DNA from: UBA8437 sp003445035
GTDB lineage: Bacteria; Planctomycetota; Planctomycetia; Planctomycetales; Planctomycetaceae
Length of the DNA stretch: 13,927 nt
Reading direction: 5' to 3'
Assembly: GCA_937901285.1 (NCBI GenBank)
Contig: CALCHI010000410.1
Span: forward strand, 1-13,927
In this document: piece after piece, positions 1-9,189 of the stretch
Position numbering within the stretch: the stretch's first letter is position 1
How the letters are laid out: every line of letters begins with the position of its first letter
Program-made: the position numbers and the translations under genes
Notes under the pieces: generated by a model
The model's database searches: none
What the model was told of the DNA's origin: nothing
The model's input: the letters and a program-made list of their open reading frames with translations, nothing else

Positions 1-2072
<2,072 letters not shown>

Positions 2073-2082
2073 GGCGCTCGCG

Positions 2083-2589
2083 ATGACAGACAACCAACCG
2101 CAGTCGGAATCCACCTCAGAGCCGCGGACGTCGGGCATTTCCGGCGGCCGCGTCGTAACCTGGGTACTGATTGCCGCACTGGCCGCAGTGACCGGTGTCG
2201 AGGCGCTGGCCAGGACCAGTTACAACGGGACGCTGCAGGCACTCGAAGAGCTCAACATCGATTCCTCCGACAACGGAATCGAACTGTCCGAGATCGATCG
2301 ACACGTCTCAGGGTGGACTAACCGCGAGACATCAAAGGACGGGCAGGTCGTGATCCGCTGGGTCAGCCTGTTGAAGGACTACACGGTGACACTGCATCCC
2401 GAGTCGAACCAGGTCGGCCGGATCAGCGGATTCGAGACTTCGGAGGCGGGTGACTACGAAATCGAAGCTCCCTCGCTGCCAGAGGGCATCCCCGCCGGTC
2501 TACCTCCGGACCCCAGCGGCATGGGCACCTCCAGCGGCGGCGGATCAGCCGGCGGACTGGCCCCTCCGCCACCTCCCGCCGGCAAGTAG
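2083..2589 (+). CDS. Small single-pass membrane protein of unknown function
   Basis: A 168-residue protein I do not recognise. A polar, Ser/Thr/Glu-rich N-terminus of ~22 residues precedes one hydrophobic segment (about residues 24-43, VVTWVLIAALAAVTGVEALA). A soluble domain of ~85 residues follows, with beta-like stretches (VVIRWVSLLKDYTVTLHP), then a Gly/Pro-rich tail ending in a run of five prolines. The uncleaved-looking segment with an Arg on its N-terminal side suggests an N-in membrane anchor with the domain in the periplasm; this is inference. The ATG at 2083 lies 10 bases after the stop of the heme-binding protein gene, so it is probably in the same operon and may sit with that protein at the membrane. 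No strong Shine-Dalgarno is visible. Normal codon use for the window and tight spacing support a real gene. Confidence 0.75.
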   Translation: MTDNQPQSESTSEPRTSGISGGRVVTWVLIAALAAVTGVEALARTSYNGTLQALEELNIDSSDNGIELSEIDRHVSGWTNRETSKDGQVVIRWVSLLKDYTVTLHPESNQVGRISGFETSEAGDYEIEAPSLPEGIPAGLPPDPSGMGTSSGGGSAGGLAPPPPPAGK

Positions 2590-2627
2590 CTGCCGGGACC
2601 ACCGGGAAAACGGGTGGCGATTCCATC

Positions 2628-2656
2628 TAGGACGAGACACCAGCCACACCTAGAAT
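2628..2656 (+). promoter_or_regulatory. Candidate sigma70-type promoter for the DUF1570 gene (leaderless transcript likely)
   Basis: A -35-like TAGGAC (2628-2633) and a -10-like TAGAAT (2651-2656) are separated by exactly 17 bases. The -10 box ends only six bases before the ATG at 2663, so transcription would begin at or next to the start codon, giving a leaderless mRNA. The -35 is weak against TTGACA but differs at one position from the TTGGAC of the minus-strand promoter at 9127-9155. No Shine-Dalgarno precedes the gene, consistent with leaderless translation. Confidence 0.5.
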
Positions 2657-2662
2657 GCGTCC

Positions 2663-4228
2663 ATGCCCACTGTTCGGACCGCCTTCAGATCTGGTTGTGC
2701 CACCGGTGGCGTCGTGCACTGGTGGGTACTGGCGATCGTGCTCAACCTGGTCACCGGGAATCTCGCCACCGCTCGAGCAGACAATCGGCTCGAGCTCTTG
2801 CGCAGCCAGCACGTCAAGTTGCGGAATGACCACCTGGTCGCGTTGAACAAGATCAAGTTGTTCTGTACCCAACGCAATCTGGCTGACGGCATCCAGGCTG
2901 TCGATGCCGCGATCCGATCCGCCGCCGGCACGGCAGCCCCAACAGCTCCGCTGCCGGAAACTGTCACCCCCGAACTCTCGCCCGACCTGCCCGCCGCCGA
3001 ACGGCAGTGGCAAAGTCAACTGAGAACCCATCGCCGGCGTCACGCCCAGGCCCTGTTCCTGCTCAGCCGCCGCGTGCTCAAGGCGGGCCACACCAGCTTC
3101 GCCTACAACCTGGTCCGCCAAACCGCTGCCTGTGATCCCGATTCCCGAACCGCCCGACGACTGCTCGGATTCGTTCGCCATGGCAACCGCTGGGTCACTC
3201 CCTTCGCATCACAACAACTGAGACGACGGCTCGCCTGGCACGAGACGTTTGGATGGCTGCCGGCCGCACACGTCGAGCGTTACAAGACCGGACAGAGGTA
3301 CTTCAAGCGGCGATGGGTCTCGGCCGACCGGGAAGCCGAACTCCGCCGCGACTTCCGCAACGCCTGGGAAGTCCGCACCGACCACTACCTGGTCAAGACC
3401 AACCACAGTCTCGAGGAAGGCGTCGCGCTGGCCCGCAATCTCGAGACTTTCTACCGCTTTCTTCACTCGAGCTTCGCCGGTTTCTTCAGCACGCCAGAAC
3501 AGATCGAGAAACTGTTTGACGGGACCAGCGGCCGTTCACGGAAACCGGCCCGGCCGCACGTGGTTCACTTCTATCGCGATCGGGCAGAGTACCGACGCAC
3601 CCTTCGACCACGTATCTCTCAGATCGACATCACCAACGGGCTGTACATGCAGGATGACCGCATCGTCTATTTCTTCCACGACAAACCGCCCGACCGCGAC
3701 TTTCCCCGCGCGACCCTGTTCCACGAAGCCACCCACCAGTTGCTTTACGAGAGTCAGTCGAAGCAGCGGCCGATCGCACGCAACGCGAATTTCTGGATTG
3801 TCGAGGGGATCGCATGCTACATGGAGTCGTTCCTGCCGAGCCAGACGGGCTTTCAGATCGGCGAGCCTCGCTACGTTCGATTCCACTGGGCCCGGCACCG
3901 CGTGCTGGAAGAAAAGTACTACATCCCTCTGAAGACGTTCGCGTCGAAGGGAATGCGGAGATTCCAGACCGATCCCAACATCGCTCGCAACTACTCGCAG
4001 GCCTCGGGACTGGCCCACTTCCTTCTGCATTACGACGGTGGCCGATACCGCGACGCGCTCATCCAGCACCTCTCGCAGATCTACACTCCCAATCGGCGAA
4101 TTTCGATCGCCTCGCTCGAGACCCTCACTGGTGTCAACACCACCGAACTCGACCGGCAGTACCAACGTTACCTTGCCGATCAGAAGTCCGAGCTTTCGCC
4201 ACCCCGCAACCGGACCCCACGCCAGTAG
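2663..4228 (+). CDS. Secreted DUF1570 protein with a gluzincin-like HExxH metallopeptidase motif
   Basis: A 521-residue protein with an N-terminal signal peptide: a hydrophobic core around residues 17-32 and a signal-peptidase site ARA before Asp40. Residues ~45-180 are helical, Arg/Ala-rich and TPR-like. The C-terminal half matches DUF1570, common in planctomycetes. It contains TLFHEATHQLLYES with HEATH at H354-E355-H358, followed 23 residues later by E381 in WIVEGIACYMES. That is the HExxH...E arrangement of gluzincin (peptidase MA-like) zinc proteases, so the three zinc ligands and the general base all appear present. It probably acts in the periplasm or outside the cell; the substrate is unknown. 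The ATG at 2663 is chosen for the signal peptide and the promoter just upstream. The last 16 codons overlap the 3' end of ribD on the other strand, and the protein ends in a polar tail unlikely to belong to the fold. Confidence 0.85.
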   Translation: MPTVRTAFRSGCATGGVVHWWVLAIVLNLVTGNLATARADNRLELLRSQHVKLRNDHLVALNKIKLFCTQRNLADGIQAVDAAIRSAAGTAAPTAPLPETVTPELSPDLPAAERQWQSQLRTHRRRHAQALFLLSRRVLKAGHTSFAYNLVRQTAACDPDSRTARRLLGFVRHGNRWVTPFASQQLRRRLAWHETFGWLPAAHVERYKTGQRYFKRRWVSADREAELRRDFRNAWEVRTDHYLVKTNHSLEEGVALARNLETFYRFLHSSFAGFFSTPEQIEKLFDGTSGRSRKPARPHVVHFYRDRAEYRRTLRPRISQIDITNGLYMQDDRIVYFFHDKPPDRDFPRATLFHEATHQLLYESQSKQRPIARNANFWIVEGIACYMESFLPSQTGFQIGEPRYVRFHWARHRVLEEKYYIPLKTFASKGMRRFQTDPNIARNYSQASGLAHFLLHYDGGRYRDALIQHLSQIYTPNRRISIASLETLTGVNTTELDRQYQRYLADQKSELSPPRNRTPRQ

Positions 4229-5313
4229 ACGTCCCCGCCGATCATGCGGGTTTCGACGCACACCAGGCTCGCCGTCTCCGGAATCTGCGTCAGCCCCTCT
4301 CCCCCGACCGCCCCCAACGCCCGACGACCGCCGACCAGCTTTGGCGCCAGGAAGACGTGGGCCTCGTCGATCCACCCGCCATCGGCCACCGCCCCGAGCA
4401 CCTCACTGCCACCCTCGACCAGCACGTTGGTCCACCGCCTGAGGCCAAATTCGCCTAGCAGGTTCTCGATCTCCAGTCGGCCACGGTCATCGACCGGTCC
4501 GACAATCACCTCGACACCCGCCTCGGCCAGCGCAGCGACCCGAGTGGGTTCGGCCGTCTCGGCACAGGCCAGGAGCAGTGGCACATCGGCCGCGGTGCGA
4601 ACCAGTTGCGAATCCAACGGCAGACGGGCCGTCGAATCGAGCACCACCCGAGTGGCCGTGCGCGGTCCGGGTGGCCGGGCCGTCAGCAGAGGATCATCGG
4701 CCACGGCGGTGCCGATACCGACCAGCACGGCATCGACACGACCTCGCAGTTGGTGGACCAGTTGCCGCGAATCCTCGCTCGAGATCCACTGCGAATGGCC
4801 TCCGGTGGCGGCGATTCGACCGTCAAGCGTCATCGCCCACTTGGCATGGATCCAAGGGCGTCCCGTCTCAATCAGTTTCAGGAAGGGAGCATTGAGCCGC
4901 ATGACGGATTCGACCGCCACGCCAACCTCGACCTCCACCCCCGCCTCGCGGAGGCGTGTCAACCCGCCTCCGTTCGCGTGAGGAGAGGGATCGGCGATGC
5001 CCACCACCACCCGGCGAATGCCGGCGGCCAGCACCGCGTCAGTGCACGGAGGTGTCTGGCCATGGTGACAACACGGTTCGAGCGTGACGACCAGCGTCGC
5101 TCCCCGCGCCGACTCGCCAGCCGACTCAAGAGCGGCAACCTCGGCATGGGCTTCGCCGTAGGCGGTGTGCCAACCCTCGCCCAGAACACGCAACTCGTCA
5201 TCGACAACGACCGCCCCCACCGCCGGGTTCGGCTCGACACGCCCCTCACCCCGAACCGCCAGGGTCGCGGCGTGATGCATCACCTGCTCGAAAGTCTCGA
5301 ACGACTCGGTCAT
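4180..5313 (-). CDS. ribD: RibD: bifunctional diaminohydroxyphosphoribosylaminopyrimidine deaminase / 5-amino-6-(5-phosphoribosylamino)uracil reductase
   Basis: A 377-residue cytosolic enzyme carrying out the second and third steps of riboflavin synthesis: zinc-dependent deamination of the pyrimidine made by GTP cyclohydrolase II, then NADPH-dependent reduction of the ribose. The N-terminal deaminase domain (about 8-150) has the PNPAVGAVVV entry, zinc ligand H56 and catalytic E58 in HAE, and C81 and C90 in PCCHHGQTPPC. The C-terminal reductase domain (about 153-370) shows KWAMTLDGRIA (K158-A167), DAVLVGIGTAVADDP and LVEGG (L298-G302). All key residues I know for the family are present and the length is normal. 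The ATG at 5313 lies 39 bases after the stop of the SEC-C/TPR gene, suggesting transcription from the same operon. No other rib gene is in the window and no FMN riboswitch is visible upstream. The 3' end overlaps the convergent DUF1570 gene by 49 bases. Confidence 0.96.
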   Translation of the reverse strand: MTESFETFEQVMHHAATLAVRGEGRVEPNPAVGAVVVDDELRVLGEGWHTAYGEAHAEVAALESAGESARGATLVVTLEPCCHHGQTPPCTDAVLAAGIRRVVVGIADPSPHANGGGLTRLREAGVEVEVGVAVESVMRLNAPFLKLIETGRPWIHAKWAMTLDGRIAATGGHSQWISSEDSRQLVHQLRGRVDAVLVGIGTAVADDPLLTARPPGPRTATRVVLDSTARLPLDSQLVRTAADVPLLLACAETAEPTRVAALAEAGVEVIVGPVDDRGRLEIENLLGEFGLRRWTNVLVEGGSEVLGAVADGGWIDEAHVFLAPKLVGGRRALGAVGGEGLTQIPETASLVCVETRMIGGDVYWRGVRLRGGESSDF

Positions 5314-5352
5314 GCCGTTGCGTCCGCGTCGAGATGGAAGTTGTCCCGGCGA

Positions 5353-7464
5353 TCAGTCCTGGCCGGGCAGCCAGAGCGACTTCTCACCGCCAGCACCCTC
5401 GCCTTCGCCTCCATCCGCGGCAGGGTCACCCGGAGTCCACAACCCGGAAGCGGTGACGTTGCCACCATCGGCATCCCACGGGGGCACGATGTCCACCGCC
5501 TCGACCACGGCCTGCAATTCCTCGCGGAGCTGTGGCACCTTGCTCCCGTAATCCGTCCACAACCGACTCAGCAAGTCTCGCAACCCCGGATCCTCGGTGT
5601 CCTGCAACCGAAGCGAGAGTTCCCGCATTTCCAGTTGCAGCGTCCGCTCAAACTCGCCCTCCAGCCCCGAGGCGGCCTCCCGGGCACGGGCCAACCATTC
5701 AAAGGCCGCCTGGCGGTCGTGCCGGACTTCGCAGAGATCCGCCAGCGTAACGACCGACCTCAGGTAGTCCTCTCCCTGTTGCAGGTCCTCGCGGCCGGTG
5801 TACTCGGTCAGCACGTCAAACAGCAGGCCGTTGTGGCGGACCAGCAGGGCCCGGTTGAGCAGCATCACCAGGTGCTCGTTGTCCAATCCGGATGGATTGA
5901 TCCGCATCAGTCCGAACGTCGAAAGCATCGCCAGGTCATCTTCCGACTCGACAGCCAGCGGCACCGGTTCGGGCAACCCCATCGCCTGGCGGATCGCTGA
6001 GACATCGACGACCAGCATGTTCTGTTCACAGCGGGACTCGAGCACCGTCACCGCTCCGGCCAGCGCCAGCAGCTTCTCGGGCTGTTCGGCTGCCGCTGCG
6101 GGAGTCGCTCCGTCGAGGGCCACCAGGGGCGTCTGCGGCCAGATCTCCTCAACAAACTTCTGAACGAATTCGCGGTGGAGTCGCCGCTTGACACCCTCGG
6201 TCGTCTTCGGGGCAAAGTGCCAGGTGGTGTAGAGAGCCTCGAACTGCTTCGGCACCAGGTCGACGGTTTCCTCGGCCTCCTCCTCGGGAACAGCCAGTTC
6301 GTCACCGACCTCCCGCAACGCGGCCTCGGCCGTATCAATCTCATCGCCCTCGCGGGCAACCAGGTCGATCGCTGACGACTGATCGTCTGAAGCCGCCTGC
6401 ACCAACAACCTCGCCACCACGCGAGGGACCGTCTCGAGCGTCAGCGACTCGGCATCCTCAGCCGAGACGACATCGCGATCGACCAGGTGATACATCCCCG
6501 CCGGGGTCCCGTCCTCCGGCTCCCCCTCGTCGACGCGAACAAATCGTTCGGAGGAATCGAGATCCGTGAGCCATTTCGAGACGTTTTCGATCTCGAACCG
6601 GCGATCGATCATCTTCACCGCATCGTCATGCTCTCCCATCTCCAACAGCTGTGCCAGGGTGTGACACTCTTCGGCCAGTCCGGTGTCTTCGGTCAACCCG
6701 GCCGCCTGCACCAGGACCTCGGCAGCAGACAACGACTGCCCCGACCACGCCAGGCACAGTCCCTGGTTGAACTTGAGACCGAAGTTCTCCGCGTCCTCCT
6801 CGGCCAATCGCTCGTACCGCTGGGCCGCCTCACCCCAACAACCGCATCCGGCGACAGCCTGGGGGTCCTCACCCCCGGCCTCATCCAGCGCGTAAACGCT
6901 GCGAAACGGATAAGGAATTTCGCGGCCGCCGTCGAATTCGGCCAGCCGCATGAAAATCGCCTCCTGTTGGTCGGGCAACGTGGCCGACTGCAGCGCCAAC
7001 ACCAGGTGCTGCCGCGAAGCCATCAGTTCGCCCTCCATCCGCATCCAGGCGGCGATGCCCAGCGCCAGGTTGCCGGCCATGTCCGGCCGCACCAACACGC
7101 ATCGTCGCAGCGCCCGCTCGATGTCCTCACGAGCCTCCCCGTAACCGACCTCCGAGAGCCGGATCATCGCCACCAGGGCCAGGGCAAAACCGTGTTCCGG
7201 ATCTTCGGCCACCACCGCCGCCAACTCACGATGTGCGCCCTCGAGGTCCCCACCGTCAAACAGCAACCCCCCACGAGTGGTCCTCACCCAGGTGTTCTCG
7301 GGATGCTTGCGGCCGAGTTCGTCCAGGGCGTTGAGCGCCATCCGCGGCTGGTTGTTCTCCTGGAACTTCAGCACCCGCTCCATGTCGTCGGAGAGTTCAC
7401 GACAACAGAACTTCAGTTTGCGGCCGCTGCCGCAGGGACACGGGTCGTAAAGATCCAGGGGCAT
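5353..7464 (-). CDS. SEC-C zinc-motif protein with TPR-like repeats
   Basis: A 703-residue protein with no signal peptide. The extreme N-terminus is a complete SEC-C motif, DPCPCGSGRKLKFCC, with C9, C11, C20 and C21 as predicted zinc ligands; the same motif sits at the C-terminus of SecA, where it binds zinc and SecB. Residues ~25-300 are helical and TPR-like (RMALNALDELGRKHPEN, GDLEGAHRELAAVVAEDPEHG). The middle is acidic, with a Glu-rich stretch near residue 400 (VPEEEAEETVDLVPKQ), and the rest is helical, including a second helical-repeat-like part around 560-650. The C-terminal tail is Gly/Glu-rich. SEC-C plus TPR architectures are usually cytosolic and of unknown function; protein-protein binding is the safest inference. 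The ATG at 7464 places the SEC-C motif eight residues from the start, as expected. It lies 86 bases after the GH10-like gene and 39 before ribD. Confidence 0.85.
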   Translation of the reverse strand: MPLDLYDPCPCGSGRKLKFCCRELSDDMERVLKFQENNQPRMALNALDELGRKHPENTWVRTTRGGLLFDGGDLEGAHRELAAVVAEDPEHGFALALVAMIRLSEVGYGEAREDIERALRRCVLVRPDMAGNLALGIAAWMRMEGELMASRQHLVLALQSATLPDQQEAIFMRLAEFDGGREIPYPFRSVYALDEAGGEDPQAVAGCGCWGEAAQRYERLAEEDAENFGLKFNQGLCLAWSGQSLSAAEVLVQAAGLTEDTGLAEECHTLAQLLEMGEHDDAVKMIDRRFEIENVSKWLTDLDSSERFVRVDEGEPEDGTPAGMYHLVDRDVVSAEDAESLTLETVPRVVARLLVQAASDDQSSAIDLVAREGDEIDTAEAALREVGDELAVPEEEAEETVDLVPKQFEALYTTWHFAPKTTEGVKRRLHREFVQKFVEEIWPQTPLVALDGATPAAAAEQPEKLLALAGAVTVLESRCEQNMLVVDVSAIRQAMGLPEPVPLAVESEDDLAMLSTFGLMRINPSGLDNEHLVMLLNRALLVRHNGLLFDVLTEYTGREDLQQGEDYLRSVVTLADLCEVRHDRQAAFEWLARAREAASGLEGEFERTLQLEMRELSLRLQDTEDPGLRDLLSRLWTDYGSKVPQLREELQAVVEAVDIVPPWDADGGNVTASGLWTPGDPAADGGEGEGAGGEKSLWLPGQD

Positions 7465-7524
7465 ACCGGTGAGAGAATTGCGCCGAGAGGCTGGGGAGCG
7501 AAGAGTCGGCCATCGAGTGGGTAG

Positions 7525-7553
7525 ATGGTAGCAGACCGGATGGGGTTTGTTCA
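7525..7553 (-). promoter_or_regulatory. Weak candidate promoter upstream of the SEC-C/TPR gene
   Basis: Read on the minus strand: TGAACA at 7553-7548, a 17-base spacer, then TACCAT at 7530-7525 preceded by TGC as in an extended -10. Each box matches consensus at four of six positions. It overlaps the stop codon of the preceding GH10-like gene and would give a leader of about 54 bases. It may allow the SEC-C gene and ribD to be transcribed apart from the upstream gene; the match is weak enough to be chance. Confidence 0.28.
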
Positions 7554-9056
7554 GTTGGCCGGCCAGTGTCCGAATCGGTGGGCGTGAATCGTCTGGACAA
7601 CCGGGCGGGGTGCACCGGTCCCGTCGAGCAGCCCGGAGGTGGGAAATCCGGAGGGGCCCCGGTCATCGAGGTGCGCCCAGGTGATGCCGGCCACGCTCTG
7701 CTTGGCCAACAACAACGGCAACACCGCGTCGACCCAGTCGGCCTGAAGTGTCTCGGTCCACTCCTCGCTCTCGGAACTTTCCGGATCGTCAAATTTGGCC
7801 GATCGCACAAATCGCCCTCCCGCGTCCTGGCCACCCGAGGAGGGCGCGGCGATCGTCACGTACAATGGCAGGCCCAGCGTACTCCAGATGTCGAGCAGCC
7901 GAGACAGATCGAGCAGGTCGCGGCGACCGGGATCGGCCGGAACGAATCCCGACGTGATCTCGAGGGCAATTCCCGAGAGTCCCGGGGCACAACGGACCAG
8001 CGCATCGACGAACTGCAACGGGCTGAGCAGGTGGTCACCGGCCGACTGGTAGCCCCCCCACGGCTGCTCGATCCGCACCAGCAACTGTTCGACATCGTCG
8101 ACCCCACGAGCCACCTCGACGGCGCGAGCCAGCAGCGCCAACCGCCCCTCTTCGTTGAGATCCAGTGCTCCGCCGGTGTTGACCCTCGAGGCCAACTCCC
8201 AGACCCGGATCCGGCCAACGAACCGCGACACGGCCGTCTCCACGAAGTCACACACGAAACTCTGCAGGTTTTCGAGGTCCCCCGACCACGCCCCCAGCCA
8301 TTCGGGCAACCCATCGACGCCGAAATCCAGCAGCGGACCACCGTGCGGCAGGAGTTTGTGTTCGACAGTCCAATCGACCAGCCCGTCCGACTCCTCCCAC
8401 TCGTACTCTCCCTCGATCGCCTCGATCCGATTCCAGCAGATCGGCAGCGTGGCCGAATTGAACACGCCTCCGGGAAGGCTCTCCCACTGGGTCGGACTCT
8501 CACCGGCCAGGCCACAGCCCAGCAGGGCGGGAAATCGCTTCGAACGCTGGCAGCGAACGGCCAGTCGCTGGTTGATGTAGGCGCCGGTCAGCATCTGGGC
8601 GGCATTGTGAGCATGGACCAGGGCGGCTTCGGAAAAGCGGCACGCCTCGTCGGGATCATCCTGGGCCGAGGTGGCACGGGCGAAGATCTGGTGCGCCTGA
8701 CGACTGGCCTCGTCGAATCCCTCCGGCACCGACATGCCCGAGATTTCCCAGGCGGCCAACTGGTTCCTGAGTTGACCGATCTTTCCCCGAGCCAGTTCAA
8801 GGGCCAGCAGGTAAACGGTGTCCTGCTCGCGAAGACTCGAGGTGCTGATCAGGGTGCGACCAAAGCCGGGAACCGGCCAGGCCACGTGCAGACGGCCGCT
8901 GTCAGAACTCGGACGGCGACAGACCAACTCGTCACCCTCGCGTTCGACACGTGTCGGAAAGACACGACCGTCAAACCCGCTGATGTAGGCCTGCTCGGCC
9001 TCGGGCCACCCATCGAGGAAACCGGGCGGAGACACCCGGAACCGCATCACGCCCAT
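7551..9056 (-). CDS. GH10 (xylanase family)-like TIM-barrel protein lacking both catalytic glutamates
   Basis: A 501-residue protein from the ATG at 9056; an ATG at 9047 is also possible, and an upstream in-frame TTG at 9068 is less likely. There is no signal peptide. The N-terminal ~175 residues form a domain I do not recognise. The rest follows the order of glycoside hydrolase family 10: VFNSATLP (F199-), EGEYEWEESDGLVDW, LPEWLG (W253), a strand-4 block VWELASRVN (W286), a strand-7 block LPLYVTI, and a C-terminal ITWAHLDDRG (W460)...GLLDGTGAPRP. In active GH10 enzymes strand 4 reads WDVVNE and strand 7 ITELD. Here the acid/base position is Arg291 and the nucleophile position Ile402, and the usual HxLVWH motif is also absent. 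Xylanase activity is therefore unlikely; a binding or regulatory role is inference. It is first in the minus-strand run, behind a good promoter at 9127-9155. Confidence 0.75.
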   Translation of the reverse strand: MGVMRFRVSPPGFLDGWPEAEQAYISGFDGRVFPTRVEREGDELVCRRPSSDSGRLHVAWPVPGFGRTLISTSSLREQDTVYLLALELARGKIGQLRNQLAAWEISGMSVPEGFDEASRQAHQIFARATSAQDDPDEACRFSEAALVHAHNAAQMLTGAYINQRLAVRCQRSKRFPALLGCGLAGESPTQWESLPGGVFNSATLPICWNRIEAIEGEYEWEESDGLVDWTVEHKLLPHGGPLLDFGVDGLPEWLGAWSGDLENLQSFVCDFVETAVSRFVGRIRVWELASRVNTGGALDLNEEGRLALLARAVEVARGVDDVEQLLVRIEQPWGGYQSAGDHLLSPLQFVDALVRCAPGLSGIALEITSGFVPADPGRRDLLDLSRLLDIWSTLGLPLYVTIAAPSSGGQDAGGRFVRSAKFDDPESSESEEWTETLQADWVDAVLPLLLAKQSVAGITWAHLDDRGPSGFPTSGLLDGTGAPRPVVQTIHAHRFGHWPAN

Positions 9057-9126
9057 GAACGTTCTCAACCCCCCGTCAAATGGTCACCGCCGGCTCGAGT
9101 GGCCCGGCCCGGCACCACGATCCCAG

Positions 9127-9155
9127 TCTATACCCCCGCCCAGTGCGTTGTCCAA
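9127..9155 (-). promoter_or_regulatory. Sigma70-type promoter for the minus-strand GH10-like / SEC-C / ribD run
   Basis: Read on the minus strand: TTGGAC at 9155-9150, a 17-base spacer, then TATAGA at 9132-9127. The -35 begins with TTG and the -10 matches TATAAT at four positions, including the important first two. Transcription would start near 9119, giving a leader of about 63 bases before the ATG at 9056. This is one of the two best promoter matches in the window, and it lies in the only divergent intergenic gap. Confidence 0.6.
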
Positions 9156-9176
9156 GTGAGGTTCGGCTGGTAAATT
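9148..9176 (+). promoter_or_regulatory. Extended -10 promoter for the PurC-tail gene, overlapping the divergent promoter
   Basis: TTGTCC (9148-9153), a 17-base spacer and TAAATT (9171-9176), preceded by TGG, which fits the TGn extended -10. Transcription would begin near 9183, giving a leader of only about seven bases before the ATG at 9190. The -35 box overlaps the -35 box of the minus-strand promoter by four bases (9150-9153), so polymerase could hardly occupy both at once. Confidence 0.45.
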
Positions 9177-9189
9177 CTCACCCTGGACA

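Noticed and set aside
2599..2617. Inverted repeat CCACC...GGTGG after the small membrane-protein gene, considered as a terminator
   Set aside because: Only five base pairs with a nine-base loop and no T-run after it; too weak to call.
4606..6000. A 464-codon plus-strand open frame running across ribD and the SEC-C/TPR gene
   Set aside because: It spans the junction of two well-supported minus-strand genes, one of them ribD, and has no domain signal; a high-GC shadow.
7556..7565. Perfect palindrome TGGCCGGCCA near the end of the GH10-like gene
   Set aside because: It is within coding sequence and explained by GGC/GCC-type codons; there is no second copy in a regulatory position.
7566..9173. 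A 535-codon plus-strand open frame, antisense to the GH10-like gene
   Set aside because: It mirrors the codon bias of the minus-strand gene, its composition (Gln, Arg, His, Gly-rich) is typical of high-GC antisense frames, and it shows no recognisable domain. The minus-strand gene has clear GH10 landmarks and a promoter.
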